Assembly (NCBI RefSeq): GCF_029167625.1
Contig: NZ_CP119145.1
Coordinates: 3,720,001-3,784,000 of the forward strand
Direction of reading: 5' to 3'
Source: Streptomyces sp. AM 4-1-1
GTDB taxonomy: Bacteria; Actinomycetota; Actinomycetes; Streptomycetales; Streptomycetaceae
Length of the DNA: 64,000 bases
The notes beneath the pieces were generated by a model that had not been told where the DNA came from, made no database searches, and worked only from the letters and a program-made list of their open reading frames with translations. Positions within the stretch are counted from its first letter, which is position 1, and each line of letters starts with the position of its first letter. Both the position numbers and the translations under genes were made by a program. Positions 57,462 through 64,000 of the stretch are shown one piece after another.

Positions 57462-59780
57462 GTGAGCGGGGAGCGGCGAGTGGCGGGTGAGGGAGAGAGG
57501 CGGGCAGGGGATGACTTCGCCGCCGGGCCTCGCGTGACGTTCGTACGGCGTGTGGTGCGGCACATCCCCCGTCACTCGCGCGCGGCCCGCCACTCCGGCG
57601 CACCCGGGACCTCCGGCGCACCCGGGACCTCCGGCGCATCCCGGACCTCCCGCGCCCCCGGGCCCTCCCGCGCACCCCGGACCTCCCGAATACGGTTCGA
57701 CTACCCGCGCTCGCGTCACTCCGGCCTCCGGCGGTGGGTGCCGTCCTGGCGGCAGGTGCTCTCGCTCTTCCTGTTCGGCTTGGCCGGTCTCACCGGGTTC
57801 GTGATGTACGCCTATGCCGAGACGGACATACCCGAGCATCTCAACTCCTTCGCCACCCAGCAGGACAACGTCTACTACTGGTCCGACGGCACGGAGTTGG
57901 CGCGCAGCGGATGGGTCAGCCGGCAGGAGATGCCGCTGTCCAAGGTGCCTCCGCGTGTGCGGAACGCGGTGCTCGCCGCCGAGAACGCGAGCTTCTACTC
58001 CGATCCCGGGGTCTCCGCCACGGGAATGACCCGCGCGGTCTGGCGGATGGTCGGTGGCGGGGACACCCAGGGCGGCTCCACCATCACCCAGCAGTACGTC
58101 AAGAACGTCTATCTCGACCAGGACCAGAACCTGAAGCGGAAGTTCAACGAGCTTCTTCTCGCGGTCAAGGTCGACAACCGGCTCGGCAAGGACGAGATCC
58201 TTGAGGGGTATCTCAACACCAGCTGGTTCGGCCGGGGTACGTACGGCATTCAGCGTGCCTCCCAGGCCTACTACGGCAAGGAGGTCGGTGAACTGAACGT
58301 CAGTGAGGCGGCGTTCCTCGCCTCACTGCTCAAGGGCGCGTCGCTGTACGACCCGGCGATCAGTACGGCATCCCACGACCGGGCCGTTGAACGGTGGAGC
58401 TGGATACTCGACCGGATGGTGGAGACCGGTGCGCTGTCCTCGTCGGAGCGTGCCACGTACACCGTGTTCCCCGAGCCGAAGGCGCCGCCCCGGCCCTCCA
58501 CGGCGGGCGGACAGCCGGGCTATCTCGCCGAGTTGGCGAAGACGTACTTCCAGAAGGCGGGCCATGTGTCCGACGCCGACTTCGACCTCGGCGGGTACGA
58601 GATCCACACCACCTTCGACAAGTCGCGTACCACCGCGCTCGCGGAGTCGGTGCGCAAGGTGCGGGACGAGTTCGATCCGGCGCGGCGCCGGGCTGACCGG
58701 TACGCGCGTACCGGTGCGGCCTCCGTCGCGCCCGACGGTCGGATACTCGCCGTGTACGGGGGGCCCGACGTGGCCGCTCAGGGGTTCAACGAGTCCAACG
58801 CGGTCACGGTCCCCGCGGGCACCGCGTTCACGCCCTTCGTGTACGCGGCCGGTCTGCGCGACGGGGTCCAGCTGAAGCGTGGGGAGCCGCGTACCCCGAT
58901 ATCGCCCGGGACCTGGTACGAGGGGAACGACAACCTTCCCGTTCTCACCCCCGAGGGGCCGTACTGGGACCGCAACGGCAAGGTGGTCAAGGGGCGGAAC
59001 GACGGCGGGCGGTCCTGGGGGCGGATCAGTCTGCGTGAAGCGATGGTCCATTCCGTCAACACGCCGCTGATGCAGCTCGGTTCGGACGTCGGTTACGAGC
59101 GGGTGGGGCGCGCCGCCCAGGACGCCGGCCTCCTTCCGGACAGCCTGGGGCCGCGCGTACCGGCGTTCTCGCTCGGCAACTCCACCCCGAGCGCCATCCG
59201 GATGGCGAGTGCGTACGGGACGTTCGCGGCGGGCGGTGTGCACACGGAGCCGTACTCGGTGGCACGCGCGACCCGCAACGGCGATCCCGTGTCGCTCGAC
59301 CGCCCGGAGAGCGACCGTGTCTTCAGTACGCGGGTCAGCGGCCAGGTCACCGATGTCCTCCGGGGCGCCCTTCGGGACGAGGAGTCCCCTTCCGGTGAGG
59401 TGTTGAAGGAGGTGTCCGGGCTGAAGGAGTTGGAGGGAGTGGGGGGAGTCCCGGGAGCAGCCGGGGCGGCCGGAGCGAAGGGCGGTACGGGGGCGGCCGG
59501 AGCGGAGGGCGGTGCGGGAGAGGTGGGAGGGGCCGGGGTTGCGGGGGCGAAAGGTGGTGCGGTGGTGGGGAAGAGCGGTACCACGCAGGATCACACCGCC
59601 GGATGGTTCACCGGCTACACCCCCCAGGAAGCGACGGCCGTCGTCGTCTACCGCATGGATCTGAAGGACCTGAAGCCCCTGCCGCTGACCGGCCTGGGCG
59701 GGGACGACCACGCGGACATCACCCTTCCGGCCGGGATCTGGACCGACTACCTGAAGTCCGTGACTCGACAGAAGCCGTGA
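57462..59780 (+). CDS. Class A penicillin-binding protein (transglycosylase/transpeptidase)
   Basis: A 772-residue protein. Residues 1-95 are a low-complexity cytoplasmic tail with SGAPGTSGAPGTSG-like repeats. One membrane helix follows (about 98-120). The glycosyltransferase GT51 domain is complete: AAENASFYSDPG, GGSTITQQYVKN, RKFNELLLAVKVDN and WFGRGTYGIQRAS. In the transpeptidase domain the SxN (SVNTPL) and KTG-like (GKSGTT) motifs are present, but the active-site SxxK region reads AGTAFTPFVYA, with neither the serine nor the lysine. Family members polymerise glycan strands and cross-link them; here the second activity looks lost. A Gly/Ala/Glu-rich insert lies before GKSGTT (about 660-705). 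GTG 57462 has no strong ribosome-binding site. Confidence 0.88.
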   Translation: MSGERRVAGEGERRAGDDFAAGPRVTFVRRVVRHIPRHSRAARHSGAPGTSGAPGTSGASRTSRAPGPSRAPRTSRIRFDYPRSRHSGLRRWVPSWRQVLSLFLFGLAGLTGFVMYAYAETDIPEHLNSFATQQDNVYYWSDGTELARSGWVSRQEMPLSKVPPRVRNAVLAAENASFYSDPGVSATGMTRAVWRMVGGGDTQGGSTITQQYVKNVYLDQDQNLKRKFNELLLAVKVDNRLGKDEILEGYLNTSWFGRGTYGIQRASQAYYGKEVGELNVSEAAFLASLLKGASLYDPAISTASHDRAVERWSWILDRMVETGALSSSERATYTVFPEPKAPPRPSTAGGQPGYLAELAKTYFQKAGHVSDADFDLGGYEIHTTFDKSRTTALAESVRKVRDEFDPARRRADRYARTGAASVAPDGRILAVYGGPDVAAQGFNESNAVTVPAGTAFTPFVYAAGLRDGVQLKRGEPRTPISPGTWYEGNDNLPVLTPEGPYWDRNGKVVKGRNDGGRSWGRISLREAMVHSVNTPLMQLGSDVGYERVGRAAQDAGLLPDSLGPRVPAFSLGNSTPSAIRMASAYGTFAAGGVHTEPYSVARATRNGDPVSLDRPESDRVFSTRVSGQVTDVLRGALRDEESPSGEVLKEVSGLKELEGVGGVPGAAGAAGAKGGTGAAGAEGGAGEVGGAGVAGAKGGAVVGKSGTTQDHTAGWFTGYTPQEATAVVVYRMDLKDLKPLPLTGLGGDDHADITLPAGIWTDYLKSVTRQKP

Positions 59781-59868
59781 CGGCGGGTGCCATGCACGGA
59801 TACGAGACGTGGCATCCCGGCCGACCCGATCACCCTGCCTGTCCTCTCTCACAGGAAGCGACCCCCGC

Positions 59869-61539
59869 ATGATCCGTCTGCCTCGCATGCCTCGTCTGCC
59901 TCGCGTGACTCGTAAGACCCGTCTGATCCGTAAGGCCCGCACAGACCGTGGGACCGGTGATCTCCGTGGGGGCGGTGAGCGTCGTGGGGATGGTGAGCAA
60001 CGTAAGGCAGGTGAACAACGTGGGGCTGGTGAGCAACGTAGGACAGGTGAGCACCGCAAGTCCGGTGGGAGCCGCAAGTCCGGTGGGAGCCGGGCCCCCG
60101 GTGGTACGGATTCCGGTGTTCCCGTCTCCTTCCGGGCGCGCACCGCACTCTCCGCGCGCGGCGCGTTCGGCTCCGCGCGCGGTGTGTTCGTCCGGCTCGG
60201 GCCGCGGAGCCGGGCCGCCCTCGGAGCCGCGCTCGTCGCGGCCGTCGTACCGCTCGTCAGCAGCGACATCGGCGGGCCCTCACAGACGGACCGGGTCGCC
60301 GGAGAGATCACGGCTCGTGGTGGCGGCGGCGGGACGGGGAGTGGAGGGAACGGGCTGCTGAAGGGCTCGGAGGCGGGGCGTACGGACGGTAGGCGCACGG
60401 GTGTGGGAAGTACCGGTGATTCCGGCGCGGGCAGGGGAGTTGGGAAGTACGGCGACGCCGATGACTGGGACGGGGAGGTGCAGGTACTCGGCGACGGATC
60501 GACCTCGTACAGCGGGCCTCCGAAGGACCAGTTGAAGCCGGAACGCCTCAAGCCGGGGGAGAAACCGCCCCAGTTCGTCGTGTTCTCCTGGGACGGCGCG
60601 CTGGAGGGCGACGACAAGCTGTTCTCCCGCTTCCGCGAGGTGGCCAAGGAGAGCGAAGCGCACATGACGCTCTTCCTGACCGGTATCTATCTGCTGCCGG
60701 AGTCGAAGAAGCGGCTCTACAAGCCTCCGCAGCACGGCGTCGGCGCGGCAGCCATCTCGTACCCGACCCGCGAGCACATCCGGATGACCCTGAAGCAGCT
60801 GGGCGAGGCGTGGAACGAGGGCAACGAGATCGGTTCGCACTTCAACGGTCACTTCTGCGGGGCCAAGGGCGGTGGTGACTGGAGCACCGCCGAGTGGAAG
60901 AGCGAGACCGAGCAGGCGTACGGGTTCGTGAAGAACTGGAAGACGAACACCGGCTTCACCGACATCGATCCGCTGCCCTTCGACCCGGACCGTGAGTTCG
61001 TCGGTGGGCGGGCGCCCTGTCTGGAGGGACAGAAGACGCTGATACCGGCGGTCAAGCCGTTCGGCTGGCGTTACGACGCGAGTTCGGCCGGGGACTTCCA
61101 GATCTGGCCGGCGAAGAGGGACGGGGTGTGGGACTTCCCGCTCCAACTGCTGCCGTATCCGGGAGGGAAGTTCCAGGCGCTCTCCATGGACTTCAACTTC
61201 CTCTTCAACCAGACGGGCGGCAGCACCGACGGTGACCCGGCCAAGCGGGACAAGTGGCACCAGGAGGCCAAGCAGGCGTATCTCGACGGGTTCGAGCGGG
61301 TCTACAACGGCAGTCGGGCGCCCCTGTTCATCGGCAACCACTTCGAGGACTGGAACGGCGGTATCTACATGGACGCCGTCGAGGACGTGATGCGGGACGT
61401 GTGTCCGCGCGAGGGGGTGCGGTGCGTGTCGTTCCGTGAGCTGGCCGACTGGCTCGACGCGCAGGACCCGGCCACGCTCGCGCGGCTGCGGAACCTGGAC
61501 CCGGCGCAGGTCCCCGACTGGCGGGCGATGGTGCGGTGA
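59869..61539 (+). CDS. Secreted polysaccharide deacetylase-like protein
   Basis: A 556-residue protein. It starts with a long basic tail (about 80 residues with GEQRKAGEQRGAGEQR-type repeats), then a membrane helix (AALGAALVAAVVPLVSS, about 125-142) and a Gly/Ser/Thr-rich linker. The extracellular part from about 210 has PPQFVVFSWDGALEGDD, GNEIGSHFNGHFCG, and GRAPCLEGQKTLIPAVKPFGWRYD, matching polysaccharide deacetylase folds (D-x-H-like metal site spread as SWDG / GSHFNGH). These proteins act on cell-wall or capsule sugars. It follows the PBP by 88 bp on the same strand, which suggests a wall-synthesis operon. The ATG at 59869 has AGGAAG about 10 nt upstream. Confidence 0.75.
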   Translation: MIRLPRMPRLPRVTRKTRLIRKARTDRGTGDLRGGGERRGDGEQRKAGEQRGAGEQRRTGEHRKSGGSRKSGGSRAPGGTDSGVPVSFRARTALSARGAFGSARGVFVRLGPRSRAALGAALVAAVVPLVSSDIGGPSQTDRVAGEITARGGGGGTGSGGNGLLKGSEAGRTDGRRTGVGSTGDSGAGRGVGKYGDADDWDGEVQVLGDGSTSYSGPPKDQLKPERLKPGEKPPQFVVFSWDGALEGDDKLFSRFREVAKESEAHMTLFLTGIYLLPESKKRLYKPPQHGVGAAAISYPTREHIRMTLKQLGEAWNEGNEIGSHFNGHFCGAKGGGDWSTAEWKSETEQAYGFVKNWKTNTGFTDIDPLPFDPDREFVGGRAPCLEGQKTLIPAVKPFGWRYDASSAGDFQIWPAKRDGVWDFPLQLLPYPGGKFQALSMDFNFLFNQTGGSTDGDPAKRDKWHQEAKQAYLDGFERVYNGSRAPLFIGNHFEDWNGGIYMDAVEDVMRDVCPREGVRCVSFRELADWLDAQDPATLARLRNLDPAQVPDWRAMVR

Positions 61540-61578
61540 CGGTCCCGCGTTGTCAGACCCCCCTCCTAGCATCGGGGC

Positions 61579-62082
61579 ATGAGCATGAACGGGGAGTACG
61601 TACGGCTGACGCCCGACGAGCTGGAACGCGTCATCGGCGACCACGAGTGGGCGACGGCCCTCGTGGAGAAGCTGATGGACGCGGACGCGCGCCGACGGCC
61701 GGGGTCCGCCGAGGCGCGCTGTCACGGCACCGACAAGGCGTGGGACGCGATCGGCTTTCTGACGCGCCGCGCCGGATTCCTCGTCGACATCGTGCACGGC
61801 GAGGAGCAGGTGCCGTGGGGCGAGGACTGGGGGTACGGGCCGCCGCGCTACCTCAGCCCCGACCGCGTCCGCACGGCAGCCGAGGCCATGGCGGAGACCG
61901 GGGCCGACCGGCTCGTCGAGGGGGTCGGGCCGGCGGACCTGACGGCCGCGGAGGTGTATCCGGTCGGGATATGGGAGCGTGACGACTCGCTGGAGTACGC
62001 CACCGGCCATTACGAGGCGCTGGTGCCGTTCTTCCGGTCGGCGGCCGAGGCGGGCGACGCGATACTGGTCTGGCTGTCCTAG
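61579..62082 (+). CDS. DUF1877 family protein
   Basis: A 167-residue protein with the DUF1877 (YfbM-like) pattern: EYVRLTPDELERVIGD, the GTDKAWDAIGFLTRR region, GYGPPRYLSPDRV, and the closing ALVPFFRSAAEAGDAILVWL. Function is unknown; members are single-domain cytoplasmic proteins. The gene follows the deacetylase-like gene by 39 bp on the same strand. Confidence 0.85.
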   Translation: MSMNGEYVRLTPDELERVIGDHEWATALVEKLMDADARRRPGSAEARCHGTDKAWDAIGFLTRRAGFLVDIVHGEEQVPWGEDWGYGPPRYLSPDRVRTAAEAMAETGADRLVEGVGPADLTAAEVYPVGIWERDDSLEYATGHYEALVPFFRSAAEAGDAILVWLS

Positions 62083-62221
62083 GAACAGTCCGGGGAGCGG
62101 TTCCCGAGCGGTTCCCGAGCAGTCCCGAGCCGTCCCCGGGGGCCGCTGCCGTGGTTCCGGCCGTCACCCGATTGACCCTCTCACCTGCGAAGTCCGGGCG
62201 ATTAGGGCGCAGGGTGGCCCT

Positions 62222-63043
62222 ATGCGGCCCCACCGACTCAGGCCCCATCGAGCCAGGCCCCGCCCAGCCGCCCGGCCCCAGCAAGCCGGGCGCCACGACG
62301 CCGGGACCCGTCGAGCCAGGACCCAGCGACTCGCCCTGGGAGCCGTGGCGCTGGCGCTGGCGTTTCTGGTGCTCCGGGACGCCCCGGTGCGGTTCGCGCT
62401 GCCCGAGGCGGTCGGCTCCAGTCCCGAACGGCCGCCCGCGGCGCCCGAACCGCGGATCGTCAGCCGGCACGCCTGGCGGGCGGACGAGAGCCTGGTCCGG
62501 GAGCGGGCCGTGTACACGGGCGCGGTGAACGCCGTCTTCATCCACCACACCGGGCATCCCAACGGGTACGACTGCGCCGACGTCCCCGACATGCTGCGCG
62601 CGATGGAGGTGGAGCACGTCAAGAGCCAGGGGTGGGACGACATCGGCTACAACTTCGTCGTCGACCGGTGCGGCACCATCTACGAAGGCCGGGCGGGCGG
62701 CGTGGAGCGTTCCGTGCGGGGTGCGCACACGAAGGGCTTCAACGCGGACAGCGTGGGCATCGCGGCGCTGGGCACCTTCGGGCCCGGGACCAAGGTGCCC
62801 CGGCCGCTGCTGGAAGGGATCGCGAAGGTCGCCGCGTGGAAGCTGCGGCCGGGCGCGGACCCGGGCGGCAAGGTGCGCCTGGTGTCGTCGAGCGACGAGA
62901 GCAAGTACGACAAGGGCCGCGCGGTCGAGCTGCACGTCATCTCCGGCCACCGGGACAGCTACCAGACCGTGTGCCCGGGGGACGCGCTGTACGACAGGCT
63001 GCCCGAGGTCCGGCAGATGGTCGCGCGGCTGCGGCGACACTGA
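62222..63043 (+). CDS. Peptidoglycan-recognition-type N-acetylmuramoyl-L-alanine amidase
   Basis: A 273-residue protein. An Arg/Pro-rich N-terminus and a hydrophobic helix (LALGAVALALAFLVLRD, about 38-55) precede an Ami_2/PGRP domain. Zinc ligands are expected in VFIHHTGHPNG (first His, about 105) and in the later ISGHRDSYQTVCPGD (second His and Cys). The YNFVVDRCGTIYEGR and NADSVGIAALG segments complete the family pattern. It should cut the amide bond between MurNAc and the peptide stem on the outer face of the cell. It is on the same strand after the DUF1877 gene. Confidence 0.9.
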   Translation: MRPHRLRPHRARPRPAARPQQAGRHDAGTRRARTQRLALGAVALALAFLVLRDAPVRFALPEAVGSSPERPPAAPEPRIVSRHAWRADESLVRERAVYTGAVNAVFIHHTGHPNGYDCADVPDMLRAMEVEHVKSQGWDDIGYNFVVDRCGTIYEGRAGGVERSVRGAHTKGFNADSVGIAALGTFGPGTKVPRPLLEGIAKVAAWKLRPGADPGGKVRLVSSSDESKYDKGRAVELHVISGHRDSYQTVCPGDALYDRLPEVRQMVARLRRH

Positions 63044-63088
63044 GAGAGACTGCCGGCCCCCGGACGAGAAGCCCGACCCGCAGATGCC

Positions 63089-63580
63089 TCAGATGCCCAT
63101 GGATGCCATCTCGACGGCGGACCGGTAGTTCAACGCGGTGGCGACCACGCAGGTGCGGTAGGTGCGGTTGTCCTTGACCGCCAGGAAGTACTCACGGATC
63201 TGCTTGGAGTAGTTGACCAGATATCCCCAGCCCGGGAGGAAGCCGGGCGGCCGGGGGACGAGGGCGAAGGCCTCCGAGCACTTCAGGATCTCGCCCGTCG
63301 CCTGCGACAGCAGGTCCGCCACGTCGCTGTTCATCTCCCAGCCCGCGGCCAGTTCGGGCGTCCAGATGGCGCCCGCGACCTCGCGGAGGTGTGCTTGCTC
63401 CTCCGGGGTCGGGGCGCTCGTGGTGCCGTACGCGATCGAGTGGGCGCCACCGGTCGTGGCCTCATGGACCTGTGGCCGGGCCTGTGCATGGGCTGTCACG
63501 CCGATGGTCAGCGTGGCAGTGGCGGCCGTGAGAGCCACCGCGGCCAGTAAGCGGGATCTCCGTGTCTTCCCTGACGTCAT
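63089..63580 (-). CDS. Small secreted protein of unknown function
   Basis: A 163-residue protein with a signal peptide (TRRSRLLAAVALTAATATLT, cleavage after AHA about residue 32). The mature part is helical with two cysteines (ILKCSEAF and YRTCVVAT) and conserved-looking AIWTPELAAGWEMNSDVADLL. I do not recognise the family. It is convergent with the amidase gene (45-bp gap). Confidence 0.75.
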   Translation of the reverse strand: MTSGKTRRSRLLAAVALTAATATLTIGVTAHAQARPQVHEATTGGAHSIAYGTTSAPTPEEQAHLREVAGAIWTPELAAGWEMNSDVADLLSQATGEILKCSEAFALVPRPPGFLPGWGYLVNYSKQIREYFLAVKDNRTYRTCVVATALNYRSAVEMASMGI

Positions 63581-64000
63581 GTGTTGCCCCTCCGCTTCGT
63601 GGGCGTGCGTGCCCGGCGCTCACCGGGCACGCAGCAAGCTGACATGTCCCGGCCATCACGTCAATGGCGCCCCCTGGCCGTTCCGGTCCGCGACCCGATC
63701 AGTGCTCCGGGCCGCTGACCCCTCGGCGTCGGTCAGTCCTGGAGCGTGGCGGCGACATCGTAGAAGGTGACGTGTGCGACTACGAGGTGCCTTACAGGCG
63801 TCGTACGAGAAGAGTCGGGCCACCCGGCGGCCGTCGCCCCGCGATTGCCGCGCGTTCGGTGACTCCCGCCGTTCCAGGGGGTGGAGTGGACCCGTCGTCG
63901 AGTGGAACCGGGTCGGCTATTCGTGTCCGTGGATGCCGTACGGGTCCGCATCCGCCCGAACACCTGTTGGCTTGTGGACGTGGAGGGCACAGGGTTCACT
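63581..64000. other. Right edge without a supported gene
   Basis: About 420 bp. The first 70 bp contain the promoter side of the secreted-protein gene. Frames further right give Arg/Ser/Thr-rich noise. A minus-strand frame covering 63733-63999 could be the 3' end of a gene that starts beyond the window, but nothing in it is recognisable. Confidence 0.35.

Noticed and set aside
63733..63999. An 88-codon minus-strand frame at the right edge
   Set aside because: Arg/Ser/Thr-rich composition, no motif and no support for a start; left as unannotated.

Overview
This window is high-GC actinobacterial DNA, almost certainly from a Streptomyces chromosome. Third codon positions are strongly G/C biased, GTG and TTG starts are common, there is a mycothiol-type enzyme, repeated HTH/DUF397/ATPase regulatory modules typical of Streptomyces are present, and at least one gene carries the rare TTA (bldA) codon.

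Layout. 1-3.6 kb: end of a class III aminotransferase, a methyltransferase, an MFS exporter and a mycothiol-dependent maleylpyruvate isomerase-like protein. 3.8-7.9 kb: an NfeD-like protein plus flotillin pair, then a PAS/GAF/PP2C phosphatase. 8.2-11.5 kb: a GNAT acetyltransferase and a TerD domain joined to a PD-(D/E)XK nuclease-like domain. 11.8-15.1 kb: an overlapping four-gene module (XRE regulator, ImmA/IrrE-like metallopeptidase, seven-helix MAB_1171c-type membrane protein, PAP2-like membrane protein). 15.8-19.2 kb: MerR-like regulator, cold shock protein, DEAD-box helicase and a small conserved protein, separated by strong hairpin terminators. 19.3-26.6 kb: esterase, cyclic-nucleotide-binding protein, GH65 phosphorylase-like enzyme and transketolase. 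27-34 kb: a two-gene glycine-zipper membrane module and several small regulators.

34.0-56.5 kb is a type I-E CRISPR-Cas locus with three arrays, all read leftwards (minus strand). The minus-strand operon encodes a small membrane protein, a Cas3-Cas8e (Cse1) fusion, Cse2/Cas11, Cas7e, Cas5e, Cas6e and only the first 49 codons of Cas1. The Cas1 reading frame then runs directly into the first repeat of array 1 (35 repeats). The rest of cas1, all of cas2 and the array 1 leader are missing. The interference machinery looks intact but no adaptation module is present in the window. Arrays 2 (17 repeats) and 3 (19 repeats) have matching AT-rich leaders inside a larger duplicated flank. A decayed two-repeat mini-array and an orphan repeat lie between the main arrays. 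Array 1 holds a perfect 303-bp tandem duplication of five spacer units, so its recent evolution was by recombination and not acquisition. The DNA between cas operon and arrays carries HTH/DUF397/ATPase modules, a decayed regulator and small secreted proteins, as in an accessory region.

57.4-63.6 kb: cell-envelope genes, namely a class A PBP with an abnormal transpeptidase motif, a secreted polysaccharide-deacetylase-like protein, a DUF1877 protein, a peptidoglycan-recognition amidase and a small secreted protein.

All functional calls rest on reading the sequence and recalling family motifs; no database search was run. Spacer targets, and whether cas1-cas2 exist elsewhere in the genome, cannot be seen from here.
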